Part shown: positions 22,427 through 33,700 of the stretch, in pieces
Position numbering within the stretch: position 1 is the first letter of the stretch
Layout of the letters: each line of letters begins with the position of its first letter
Assembly (NCBI GenBank): GCA_963682055.1
Contig: OY821741.1
Span: 17,847,211 to 17,911,210, forward strand
Direction of reading: 5' to 3'
Source of the DNA: Primula veris
Lineage: Eukaryota > Streptophyta > Magnoliopsida > Ericales > Primulaceae
Length of the DNA: 64,000 nucleotides
Program-made: the position numbers and the translations under genes
Notes under the pieces: model-generated
The model's input: only the letters and a program-made list of their open reading frames with translations
Databases searched by the model: none
What the model was told of the DNA's origin: nothing

Positions 22427-22652
22427 GGCTATGCATGGTAACATATTTTTTGATCCAAAATCAGATTTTAAAAAATCGGTTATAGAATCCACTGAAAATG
22501 CGGATTTTAAAAATCTGATTTTTTTTTTTTACCTATTTTAGCCCAAAAATCAGATTTTTAGAAGATGAAAAATTCGACTTGCCAAACACCCGCAGAGTTT
22601 TAGAATCCAAAGTCCAACAATCAACTAAAAATATCTGTTGTTAAACGGACCC
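22427..22652. mobile_element. Tourist-like (PIF/Harbinger) MITE
   Basis: A 226-bp insertion flanked by ATA (22424-22426 and 22653-22655). Ends GGCTATGCATGGTAACA and, from the right, GGGTCCGTTTAACAACA match a GGNNNNGNNTGGTAACA-type terminus. The interior has inverted 'atcagattttta' blocks. The right half-element (near 24895-24910) shows the empty site with a single ATA-like triplet. Confidence 0.7.
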
Positions 22653-22989
22653 ATAGTCTAATTGATATAATAGAAAACACAATATTCAACCATTCTTTTA
22701 TGAAATAAACATGCCTATTTAAAGAGTCAAATAAATTCAGGAAAATATTATACGAAATATTTTAAACAACAGTAATAGAACTAAGAGAGAGCCTATCAAA
22801 TAAAACTTCCAATCAGATCACTTCATATCTTTTGTACACATATATTTGGTGTATTTTAAATATATACATATAAGGTAATTTAGGTAAATAATTATGAAAT
22901 ACTTATCATAAATATGTCTTATTTTCCTTGAGCTTTCCCTCCGTTATAACAAGGAATTGATACTACATTGGAACTTGCTCATAAAAGTT

Positions 22990-23396
22990 TTTTTTCTAAG
23001 AAAAATATATCGCTTTAACCTAATGAAATGATGCATTAAGTCTATGTTTTTAGTTCTAGAATGTTAAACATGAATTATTTGATAAATCAATAGCACTTTT
23101 ATCATGACAAAAACAATGTCAGGATACCCTGCTTAACATTATAATATTTTAACATTTGTTTCATCCACAATAATTTAGTACATCCATTACTTGCAGCTAC
23201 ATATTCATCTTCGGTTGTTGAAATAAAATACAACTTTATTTTCTTACTAAAGCAAAATACTAAATTGTTACCAAAGTAAAAACATACCCCTGAAATGCTT
23301 TTTTGGTTGTCTACATTACTAGCTCAATCAGCATTATAGTATCCAACAAGATGAGGATTTTCTTCAGTTAGTAGGCCTGATATTTGTCTAAGTGTT
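22990..23396 (-). pseudogene. Copia RT-RNase H remnant (left half-element)
   Basis: On the minus strand, from 23396 downward, fragments translate as SGVCFYFGNNLV, TEDEYVAASNGCTKLLWMKQ and ILTLF, the RNase H region of Copia Pol, with several stops and frameshifts. It starts abruptly at about 23396, where the opposite-strand copy starts. Confidence 0.75.
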
Positions 23397-24060
23397 GGTG
23401 TGTGTGCACGGTACCAAGCAAATCCTTTAAAAACCCATTTAATGACAGTGAACCAAATAATTAGATATGTTAAAGAAACAGTTAATCTAGGGTTGTGGTA
23501 CACTAAATAAACAAATCAACATCGTGTTGGATACTGTGATGCTGATTGAGATGCTAATGTAGACGACATAAAAAGCACTTCAGGAGACTGTTTTTACTTT
23601 GGTAACAATTTAGTATCTTGGTTTAGTGGGAAAAAAAGTTGTATTTCTCTTTCAACGGTCTAAGCTCAATATTTGGTGGATGTACTCAATATGTGGTCAA
23701 TATGCCGAAGCTCAATATGTGGTCGAAGCTACAGATGGTGCATGTACTCAATTATTGTGTATGAAACAAATGTTAAATAGGGTATTCTGATATTGTTTTT
23801 GTGATGATAAAAGTGTTATAGATTTGGAAAATAATCATGTTCAACATTTTAGAACGAAACACATAGACTTAATGCATCATTTTATTAAAGAGCTCATTGA
23901 AGATAAAAATTTACAATTGAATCACATTATAACAAAAAACCAATTCGCGAATATTTTCACAAAACCTTTGGATGTGAAGAGATTTGAATCCTTAAGGAGT
24001 GACTTGGGATTTGTTATTATGAAAATCTTTGATGAAATATGTTTTTGTGGAAGTTGAGTT
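23397..24060 (+). pseudogene. Copia RT-RNase H remnant (right half-element)
   Basis: Fragments read VCARYQANP, VGYCDAD, DDIKSTSGDCFYFGNNLVSW and CISLSTV, then (23824-24057) HVQHFRTKHIDLMHHFIKEL and NIFTKPLDVKRFESLRSDLG. This is the C-terminal RT-RNase H part of Copia Pol with internal stops and a local repeat of 'ctcaatatgtggt' near 23680-23720. Confidence 0.8.
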
Positions 24061-25299
24061 CCCTTAGATTTAAAGTTGTGTAAATCTGTATGAGCTTATT
24101 AATATGTTTTTATGAAAAATCAGTGCTTTAATTTAATAAAAATGGAGACTAAAACAAGTTTTTCTTTATATCATTCTTAATTTTATCAGAATCTGAGTTA
24201 AAAATTAAGTTATAATTGAATGAATCATGGATTGAAAATTGAGTTAACTACTAGTTATAACTGAAACTATTGAATGAAAATACTACTTTGGTTAGTAGGC
24301 AAGTGTCGTACACCTATCATCTTAGCCGCTACTTGGGAGATCAAAAGAATGCGCACTTTAACTGAACTGAATGCATATGGTTAGTATTCAAAACCTAGCC
24401 TAATGAATAGAATTCATAGTGGGTTCTAGTCTGTATCCAATCTAAAATACCTTCTATTAATGTTTACTTTCAGTGCTTAATCTATTATACATGATTTGGA
24501 TAAATTTGGTATTAATCTTCTAAATGAAAGGATTAAAGTGATCTATTTTTTCTTGGAAGAAAAACGTTTATGCACAAGCTCCAATGTAGTATCAATTCCA
24601 TGTTATAACTTAGAGAAATCTTAAGGAAAATAAAGCATATTTGTGATAATTTTTTCATAATTATGTTCATAAATTAATTTATATGTATATATTTAAAATA
24701 CACCAAATATTTTTGTTAAAAAGATATGAAGTGATCTGATTAGAAGTTTTCTTTGGTAAGCTCTCTCTTAGTTCTATTACTGTAGTTTAAAAAAATTCTT
24801 AGAATATTTTTCTGGATTTATTTGACTCTTAAATATGCACGTCTATTTCATAAAAGAATGGTTGAATAATGTGTTTTCTATTATATCAGTTAGACTATGT
24901 TTAAAAATATTCTAGATTGGAAATTAAGTTGAGTAATGTGGATTGAGTTGGCTGTTTAATCCTTGATTTTCGTTTTTTGCTTAATGTCAAGAGTATCTGT
25001 TTTGTTTTGATTGACTTTAGGTTTGGAAAGAAATCTAATTTAAATACTTTGTTCAAATTAGAATAGATATGGACCAAATCTGAATCTTCTTCAAATTTTA
25101 TCCTTCTTCCTCTTCAATTGAATCTGTATCTAATAAGAAAGATAAAGAAAGTGGTAAAAATAATTGCGATATCTTAAAAGCTGCAAATGTCTATAACTCT
25201 AGTTTGGATGATGAAAATCCTAGCTTTTTATTTAAAAAGGCCATTAATAAGCATAAAAATCTACATTCAAAAGTTGTTTGGGGGTGATAGAGAAGTTAG
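24061..25299 (+). other. Pol to env-like spacer of the right half-element
   Basis: Non-coding. It mirrors 20400-22960 of the left half in inverse (landmarks ctccaatgtagtatcaattc, gatatgaagtgatctgatta, ccttgattttcg, aattgaatctgtatctaata). Confidence 0.6.
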
Positions 25300-26440
25300 G
25301 CTAAGTAAATACATGCCAAATTAAAAATCATGTTATGTATTATGAGAAAGTTTTTAAGGAATTTTATGCAAATCTATGTTTCGATGCGTTTTATCCCGGC
25401 TCTGATAAGTGTGGAAGAGTGTTTATTATGGGTTATATCAATGATTTACTCCCATTTTGAATAACAAATACTTTGCCTTGGATGGTTCTGTAATTGTTGA
25501 GGATGTGACTGATTGTAAAATGAACGTTGGGGTTTCAGTTTTAAATGGGAAGGAACTGAGTTCGGATGGAAGAGGGATTAGGGCCGCTGGCTTGAAATTA
25601 TCTGATGCTATTCTCCATAAAATTGCTATTTTTAATTGGACTCCTACTAAGCATGGTACTTTGATTAATAAATATATTGCTATCTTTCTGTATAAGGTAG
25701 GCCCTGGTGTGGAAATTTATTTTGGGTTTCATGTCTTTAGGTTTGTTTGGTACTCTACTGCTTTGAGGTCAAAACATAAAATTTTACCCTTTCATGTCTT
25801 GATTTGTGACATTATTTGTTGTCACGTTCGTAAAACCCTTCTGATATCTAAATTTAAGAATAAATCTTCTAATCTACCTAAACTTCTTGTTTCTAAGATG
25901 TTCATGTCTGATGGTCATGTGATTGAACATAAAGGGTTAGAAAGATTTATTTCTGCTTCTAGGTCATGTATAACTGATTCTTCTGCTTCTAGTTCTTCTG
26001 GCTCTTCACTTATGTATGTTGAACAAAAGGTTCTAGATATTGAGGAAGATTAAAAAGCTCTTGAGAAAAAGAAGAGAAATCTTGCTCTTGAAAAAGGAAA
26101 ATTGGTGGATTTTATTAAAAACAGAAAAAGGTAGACACATGTGAAATTGTTCATTCTGCGGAACTGTCTATTGAGAGTAGTGAACAAACTGAGAGTGTGG
26201 ATGTGAGCTTGGTAAGGTCTATGAAGATTGTGGTTTGAAAAATTGGGTTGAGAACTAGTCGGGCTATATTTATACGGGATTATTGGATGAATTTTCTAAT
26301 AGTGAAAATGCTAATGATGATGTGCAAGTTCTCAATCTGGTGAATCTGCCGCATGTGATGATACTGGCAATAGAGACACTTCTACAAGTAATGAAGGTAA
26401 TGTTCTGAGTGTCAAATAAGTTGAGGGCTCGAATAGTCCG
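25300..26440 (+). pseudogene. Sirevirus env-like/extra ORF remnant
   Basis: The best frame (25457-26053) contains LKLSDAILHKIAIFNWTPTK, then FLYKV, SKHKILPFHVLICDI, SNLPKLLVSKMFMSDGHV and a Ser-rich tail. FNWTPTK and FLYKV recur in the ORF at 36840-37418. Upstream part (25320-25456) and the acidic tail (26054-26420) are in other frames or broken by stops. It belongs to the plant 'putative plant transposon protein' type of ORF found 3' of Pol; its biochemical role is unknown. Confidence 0.7.
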
Positions 26441-26867
26441 AGTGTCAAAGATTTATTTCTTTTATTTTATCATTTCTTTTGATTCTACAGGGGGGAAAGT
26501 GTTGAGAAGAGATGAGAGTAAAAAAATTTGAGAGCGGAGTGTTAAGACTTGTTTCAAATCCTATGTTGTTGTTTCTTTTGTTTCTCAACTCGGTTAACTC
26601 TTAGATTGTTGTTATGGTATTTCAAGTATTTTGGATGTTGATATGTTTTTTTATGGTTTCTTTAAAATACTTGAATTATTGTGTGTGAAATTGACAGGTG
26701 AGTTATAACTGAAAGTTGCATTGCAACTCAGAAGTTCAAGGGGAGTTGTATAATAAAATATTAAGTTATTAACTTTATAATAACTCAGAGGGAGTGTGCT
26801 TAAATTGATTTATGTGTACATGGGAGTTTATGTATCTCAACTTTAGTTTCTGCCAACATTAAATGAT

Positions 26868-26878
26868 AAAGGGGGAGA
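26868..26878 (+). other. Polypurine tract of the right half-element
   Basis: aaagggggaga directly before the LTR start TGCTAGATC. Confidence 0.75.
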
Positions 26879-26879
26879 T

Positions 26880-27595
26880 TGCTAGATCTAGAAGATGACT
26901 AACATGTTTGTCATTATCTAGCCAGTATTATTGTTATATTCTAGATGTAAAAAGATGTTATTAATTGTTTACTTGATTTAGTATATGTTCACATGCTATT
27001 AAACATTGAAAAATATACAGAGAAGCTGGTTGATTCAGTCAAAAATTTAATTGTCGGAGATTGAATTAAAGTTATTTCATAGTCCATAAGTGATTGAATC
27101 AGATAAGAAGATATTCAAGATATGAAAGACTAAAGATATTCAAGATAAAGAATGAAGATTTAGTTTGATTTGAAATATATTGTAACTGTGTTATATAAGT
27201 AGAGCGGTACCATAAATTATAACTAATTCTTGAGAAAAAAAAAAATAGAGAGAGAGTTCTTATTACGATCAAGGAGAAAAACAAACACGACGAAATTAAT
27301 CATAGGATATAGCATGTCTTAGTTGTGAGGTGAGAGTTATGCATATACACGAGAATATTGTAAGGTTTAAAAACTTGCCACTATACTTTGACATATCAAT
27401 ATATATCTAGGTTAGTGTTTCAGAAACGTATACCTATCAATGTTGAACTTCGTTAACAAATAACAAAGATGAGTGTGTTTGTTTCTGTTTTATTCAATTC
27501 TCTTATTTAGTCATGTTTAGTTATAAATTGAATCAAAACTGAGTTATAACTGAAAGCGTAACTGCAGCTTGAAACTTAGACAATTATTTCTTTTA
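26880..27595 (+). repeat. 3' LTR of the right half-element
   Basis: About 716 bp, starting TGCTAGATCTAGAAGATGAC after the polypurine tract and ending near tttctttta (TA instead of CA). It is uninterrupted and serves as the empty-site reference for the 4.6-kb insertion in its partner. Confidence 0.75.
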
Positions 27596-28676
27596 ATGTC
27601 ATAATCACTTACATCACCATATATGTACTATTTTATACAGAGTACACTGTACTGGCCATAGGAGCGATAAATTTTACGGACTCATTCTGTCTTATTTATT
27701 TACTACTCGGCTTACTTTAATTCTATGCGGATTCATTCACCCATTAAGTTTTTAGGATCGTATTAGTTATTGTCCATATATTCTCACCCAAGATGATCTT
27801 TGACCTCGAACATAAAACCACGAAATTCTATCCGCTTTATCAATCACTAGGACAATCTAACCTTTTATATAAAGAAAAGTCCCGGTGCTTATCAACGAGA
27901 TACACATGTCCATAATCATCGATCTAGATTAGGTGTCCTTAACTTAGCTCCATGAATTATAACTCGTACAAGATTTTGGACCGACGTTTTGGCATGAGGT
28001 AGCAGTAGAGAAGGTGAGAAATAAAGTTGTATTCTTTCCAAATATATGTAGAAAATTGAGATAAATTAGCTTATCAAAAAAGATTCCACCACTTGGGTGA
28101 TAACTACAGTCTACATAACGTTGATTTGATCGCTAGTTAATGACTGGAGTTTTCTTCCTGTCAGTCCCTCATCCTTTTCCTTCTAATTAGTTATGTCTAC
28201 AACCTTATCACTGTGTGACTAATTTTCCAAAATTAGCGGTCCATTTAAGCTTAACGGTTTGTATTCATATGATTTTGGTTTAACAATGCGGGTATTTTAC
28301 GATTGCTATTTGGAACTTATCTCACATTTGAATCTTCTTAGATCAACGAACTAGAGTGACTAAAAGTCTTAAATGTAATTTCAGAAATCACATTTGGGTG
28401 TGTCACTACATGATTCCAGGAAAATTGGCCGGCATCAATCATTTTTGTCGCAAAGTTGTAGTCTGGAAGAGGGCAGAACTTTGCCCACACTCAAACTTAG
28501 GTTGCAATAAAACCAACCAAAATGGTCATATTATTACAGCTGTTCTAAGAAAGACATTACTCAAACACCGGTTTCTTTTATTGGTATTACAATCTTTGGA
28601 GAATGCAAGAACTTAGACATGATAATGAAAAACAACATGACAAGGAAAAATTCAAAATGAAAATTAAGTTACATTA
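27596..28676. other. Non-coding region downstream of the GST exon 2
   Basis: Contains the presumptive 3' UTR of the GST exon at 28677. An 86-codon open frame at 28356-28616 is not convincing. No repeat ends recognised. Confidence 0.5.
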
Positions 28677-29048
28677 TTAAGCAGGAGTAGCTTTAGCCTT
28701 GGCTTGCATCATCTTAGCAGCCTCCACAAGCTTATCCGTTGCCGGGATCGCACTCTCCACAGCTTGATGATTGAGAAACTTCTCGGCCCATTTTGCCAAA
28801 TTTGGTGTTTTAGATTCGTCGTATATCTTAATTCCTTCAATTTTCTCTGCAGCCTTTACCCACCCCAAATTGCTCCCCATAGCTATATCGATGTAACCTA
28901 CACTATCCCCTCCGAAAAAGTCTCCGCCTTGGCTGCACTTGACAAAAGCATCCTCTAGCACAGCAAGACCTTCGTCGAGCTTCTCCTTTGCGGCGAGTTT
29001 TCCCTCTTCTCCATTTGCCATTTGCAATTCTCTCATTGTGGGAAACCA
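28677..29048 (-). CDS. Tau-class GST, exon 2 (C-terminal domain), orphaned or distant
   Basis: Encodes 123 residues plus stop from WFPTMRELQMANGEEGKLAA to [11 protein letters not shown], the all-helical C-terminal domain of a plant tau GST, which binds the electrophile. A consensus acceptor (ctgcag before TGG) precedes it at the same codon as exon 2 of GST-B, and the exon has exactly the same length (372 bp). No exon 1 is adjacent; the nearest is 43137-43454, which ends in the matching phase and would make a 229-aa protein across a 14.1-kb intron. Alternatively this exon and that exon 1 are leftovers of two tandem paralogues. The frame is intact. Expression as one mRNA is unproven. Confidence 0.8.
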   Translation of the reverse strand, partial: WFPTMRELQMANGEEGKLAAKEKLDEGLAVLEDAFVKCSQGGDFFGGDSVGYIDIAMGSNLGWVKAAEKIEGIKIYDESKTPNLAKWAEKFLNHQAVESAIPATDKLVEAAKMMQAKAKATPA

Positions 29049-29760
29049 CTGCAGTCATTTGAACAACTTTGCTCGTTAAGAGACATAATTGATGCAAAAT
29101 AAGGAATCACAATCAGTATTGGTATCATCATTTCCGGTTGTAGCATGCGTTAATTAATACCTTCATTAAACAGTATGATCACCGCATAAAAATATACTTG
29201 TAACCACCAGAAGAGATGTCATGATAGAAAGAGAAACAACATTGCTATCCTAATACTAAAGTGAATATCTTTAAATATAACAACAATGTAGCAACATAAT
29301 CTGTCGACGTTCTACTGCTATTTTATTTCTAAATTTAGCGACACTCGCTTTATCTGATGCGCTTTAATTTTTCATTGTCTATATTTTTTTTTATATTAAT
29401 GGTGGGGAAAACCTACCTTTTTATTTGTTGATTATTGAGTTGAAAAAATAAAAAAACAGGGGAAAAACCCCACGAAAGCAAAAAAAGTAGCAATAGTGCA
29501 GCAAAGTAAAATACAATCTCAAAAAAAAAAAAGTGTTAAATAATAAAAACTTATGCAGACTTGTGATCTTAATAGAACTTGAGGGACTAAAACTATGATT
29601 ATCGTGATACACCTCTTCCAACTCTTCACATGGTCCAAACATTTCAGATGCATGCCAAATTTTTAGAGATAGAGAGAGAGAGGCGCCATTTCTTCCTCCG
29701 CCTTCCTTCTATTAATTGTGTTCATGTCGAAATCTTACATACGGTAGCCCTCTCCAGTTA

Positions 29761-30641
29761 TGTTAGGACCAAATTTCTGGCCATATACTATTTGTTGTCT
29801 ATTGATTTGAACTAAATAATCCTAATTGAATGTTAAGAACTGAGACAGATTTTTTGGTTTCAAATAAGGTTGCAAACTCAGTTGGAACCACGGTTCCAAC
29901 CTGCAGTTCTGCAAGATTCTGTCCAGTTCTGTATTTCTGCATTACTATTCTTTAAAGATGTTTATATGTTTTAAAGTATGCAGGATATATTCTCATATGT
30001 TCTTAAAGAGTTTATTTATGTATATTGAGAATATTAAAGTGATAAGGAAAGATGTTGGCTAAATGATATAAAGAGATTAGTTTGTAAAGATATGTTTCCT
30101 TTAAATAGGCAATCTAGATCTCTATTCTCATGCAAGTCTTTATTACTTAATTCAATCTTTGTTTCCTATCAAAATCAGTATGATCTTTTTAAAATTGAAT
30201 GAAATATGGAGTTAATGTTTCTATATATATTTAGAAAGATTTTATCTCTAAAAGATACTATCTTATATGACTAACTCCTATTTACAAGCTAGTTATTAAC
30301 ATGTATTAACTTATGAAGATTGAGGTCAATCCTATGCTGAAGTATCTCGTGCAATATGGAAAGATTGAAGTCAATCAAAAAGAGTAAAAAGCAATCATCA
30401 AGATCTTGAAAAAAGAAGATTGTTTTTACTCCTTTAAATAGTTGATAACTATGCTGGGTGAGTGTCCCGGAGACGTAGCCTAGTTGGGTGAACTCCGTTG
30501 TTAAATGTGCGTGTGATTTAATTCAAGTACATTTAAATTTACAAGTTTTCTCTATCATTATACTTAGGTTCCAACCTCAGTTGCAACTGCACTTGGAACC
30601 TAACTGCATAACAGCAACTAGAACAACGGATAGGAATTTCA
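29761..30641 (+). repeat. 5' LTR (881 bp) with a 219-bp deletion
   Basis: Starts TGTTAGGACC and ends atttCA before the primer-binding site. Relative to the 3' LTR it lacks a 219-bp segment (after 'gataactatg', equivalent to about 38871-39089) and an 11-bp segment (aatag-type repeat near 39205). The missing segment lies just downstream of the TATA-like tttaaatag, so it may include the transcription start and R region. Confidence 0.92.
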
Positions 30642-30643
30642 AT

Positions 30644-30655
30644 TGGTATCAGAGC
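30644..30655 (+). other. Primer-binding site (initiator tRNA-Met)
   Basis: TGGTATCAGAGC, complementary to the 3' end of plant initiator methionine tRNA, two bases after the 5' LTR. Confidence 0.95.
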
Positions 30656-30709
30656 TTCACACTAGATATTACTTAGTGTGGATCCTGTGTTCTGGTAAAG
30701 ATAGACTTA

Positions 30710-33700
30710 ATAAGGGAAGGAAACGCATTCAACAAACCTCCATTGCTTGAAGGAGGAGTTAACTATGGAGTATGGAAAATAAGGATGAGATCATTCATTA
30801 AACAGCAAAATGAACAAGCATGGAAATATGAACTCTATGGATGGGAAGTTCCAACTGTTACTGATGGTGATGGTGAACTAGTCTATGTACCTGAAGATAG
30901 GTGGTCTGCTGATGAAGACAAAAAGTCAAGTGCAAACTCAACTGCAATAAACCTAATCTTTGCTGGTGTAACTCTAAGCGTATTCAAGTATATCTCTCAT
31001 TGTGAAACTGCCAAAGAGGCATGGGATATCTTACAAGTAACATTTGAGGGAACTGTTAAAGTAAAAGCCTATAAACTACAACAGTTAACTACCCAGTTTG
31101 AAAATCTAAGAATGGAAGAAGATGAAACAATTGAACAATTTAATGGTAGAATTTGTCACATTGCTCATCAAGGTGGAACCTTAGGTGAAAAATATAGTGA
31201 TGATAAACTTGTAAAGAAAACACTTAGGTCTCTTCCAGAAAGATTTGAAATTAAAGTAACTGCCATTGAGGAATCAACTGATATATAAAACTTAAAACTT
31301 GAAGAACTTATGGGAAATCTAAGCACTCATGAACTAAAATTCTTCAAATCTAAGAGAACAGAAAAAGGAATAGCCTTCCAAGCTAAGAAATCTGAATCTA
31401 AACTCTGTGAGAATATGCATAATGAAGAACAGTTAGCTTTTTTTGCTAAAAAGGTCTACAAAAAGTTTTATAAGAAAAGACAGGATGATCCTGGTATGTC
31501 AAAAGGCTTTCAGAAAAGAGATGCTCAAGATAAGTTTAATATTAATCCTAAAGGAAAGTGGAATCCAAAAGAAAAAGTTGATAGAGACTATCAGTTCAGA
31601 GAAATTCAATGCAGAGAGTGTAGAGGTTTTGGTCATATTCAAGCTGAGTGTGCTAATACACTAAAAAGAAACAAAAATTCTTATATAACCACTCACAGTG
31701 ACAGTGAATATGAGGGCTACAATGATGAAGAGAATGAATCTAACTTTGTTAATTTTATGGGAAGAATCACTGAAAAAGAACTTGTGTATGAAAGTGACTG
31801 TGAGTCAGTTTCAATTATAGTTACAACTGCTCTTAAAACCTATAGCAGTGATGAAGAAGAGCCCTCTGATGATAATATTACTTAGCAGTATCTTGTCCTC
31901 TATGAAAAATATCAGTGTCTGAGTAAACAATCCTTGATCATAAACAATCTTAATGCTAATCTAAAGAATGAGGTAAAGAATCTCACTGAGCAACTCAACA
32001 CACAACTGGTTGAGTTAACTGAGACCAGGAAGAAAATAAAATTGTTGAATGTGCTTGCTTCAGATACATTAGATGACATGTTGTCCTATTCTAGAGGCTC
32101 TAAAGATAATAGTGGTTTAGGTTACTATGGTTATGGAAGCACTGGAAAAACTACTTTTGTTAAAGCTCTTGTTAAAACTGAAGCTCATGTTTTTGACAAT
32201 AAGGTTAGAAATACAGTTGCAACCAAGAAAAAATTGAATAACTTTAAATGTAAATCTACTTTTGATCTAAAACTGTGTAACTTTTGCAAAAGACCTGGAC
32301 ATCTTGAAATCAGGTGCTATCTAAAAATGCACAATAAGTATATTTACCAGAAAAGTAGATTGATTCCAGCTTGGAATAAAAAGAGAAATTGGGTTTGGAA
32401 AGTTAAAATTAACAATAATCCAGTTACCAACAATAAAGCTGTTATTACTTCTTTAAATGTTGTTACTACTAATGATTGGTACTTTGACAGTGGCTGCTCT
32501 AAGCACATGACAGGTACTGCTAGTGCTCTAAAAAATGTCACTAATCTTACAGGAAATACTGTTGTGTTTGGAGGTGGGGATACAGGTAAAATTATTGGAA
32601 AAGGAATCTTAAACAAACCTTAAATGCCTGAGATTAATGATGTGTTTCTTGTAGATGGCTTAAAAGCCAATCTTATCAGCATTAGTCAACTATGTGACAA
32701 CAAGATGGTTGTTAAGTTTAACAAAGATAAGTGTCTTATTACTGATCTAAATGATGATTTGGTCATGACAGGAGTTAGATCAGCAAATAGCTGCTATATT
32801 TTTAAAAAATCTGAAAAAGAATTACCTCAGAATAGTTGCAATCAAGCTATTACTAACAATGTTGATATTTGGCATAAAAGGCTTGGTCATGTAAACTATA
32901 AAACCTTGGATAAACTTGTTAAAGAAGAATTGTTAAGAGGTATTCCTAAACTCAGTTCTAAAACTCTAGGTGTTTGTGGTGATTGTGCAATAGGTAAACA
33001 AACAAAGAGTATTCACAAGAGCACTAGTCAAACCTACACTAAGAGAGTCCTAGAACTTCTTCATATTGACTTAATGGGTCTTATGCAAACTGAAAGTATT
33101 GGTGGTAAGAAGTATATTTTGGTAGTTGTAGATGATTTCTCTAAATACTCTTGGGTGATGTTTTTAAGAGATAAAACTGAAACCTTTGAATTGTTTAAAA
33201 CCCTTTGCTTAAAACTACAACTTGAAAAAGGTTCCACCATTGGTAAAATTGTTAGGGTCAGAAGTGATCATGGAACTAAATTTGAAAACAGCAAGTTTAG
33301 CAACTTTTACAACTCTCTAGGTATAAGTCATGAGTTCTCTGCACCAAAAACCCCACAACAAAATGGTATAGTGGAAAGAGAGAATAGAACCATTCAGGAA
33401 ATGGCTAGAATCATGCTTAATTCTAAGAAACTTGCCAAAAGATTTTGGACTGAAGCTGTTAACATTGCATGCCATATTGTTAATAGGGTTTATATTACAA
33501 AAGGTACTACCATGACAGCTTATGAAATTTGGAAAGGTAGAAAATCTAATGTCAAGTTATTTCAAGTTTTTGGGTGTGTTTGTTACATTCTTAAAGATAG
33601 AGAGTATCTTGGTAAATTTGATTCTAAGAGTGACAAAGGGGTATTTCTTGGTTATGCTCAAAACAGTAGAGCTTTTAGAGTCTTTAATCTGAGAACAAAC

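Larger units (their letters stand above)
13317..23396 (-). mobile_element. Left half of a head-to-head Sirevirus-like pair (3' half only)
   Basis: Read on the minus strand it runs RT/RNase H remnant (23396-22990), spacer, env-like ORF remnants (20400-19066), polypurine tract (18653-18641) and LTR (18640-13317). Gag, protease, integrase and most of RT are missing. The order and sequence mirror the plus-strand copy at 23397-27595. Insertions present here but absent there: 13768-18387, about 20530-21800, and 22427-22652. Confidence 0.8.
23397..27595 (+). mobile_element. Right half of the head-to-head Sirevirus-like pair (3' half only)
   Basis: Plus-strand RT/RNase H remnant (23397-24060), spacer, env-like ORF remnant (25300-26440), polypurine tract (26868-26878) and LTR (26880-27595). 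It is an inverted counterpart of 13317-23396 without the three insertions. Gag and most of Pol are absent. The flanks of the outer LTR ends (atttg on the left, atgtc on the right) do not match, so the pair is not one simple insertion. Confidence 0.8.

Noticed and set aside
28356..28616. 86-codon plus-strand frame downstream of the GST exon
   Set aside because: Low support: no domain, overlaps the expected GST 3' flank, and codon usage is unremarkable.
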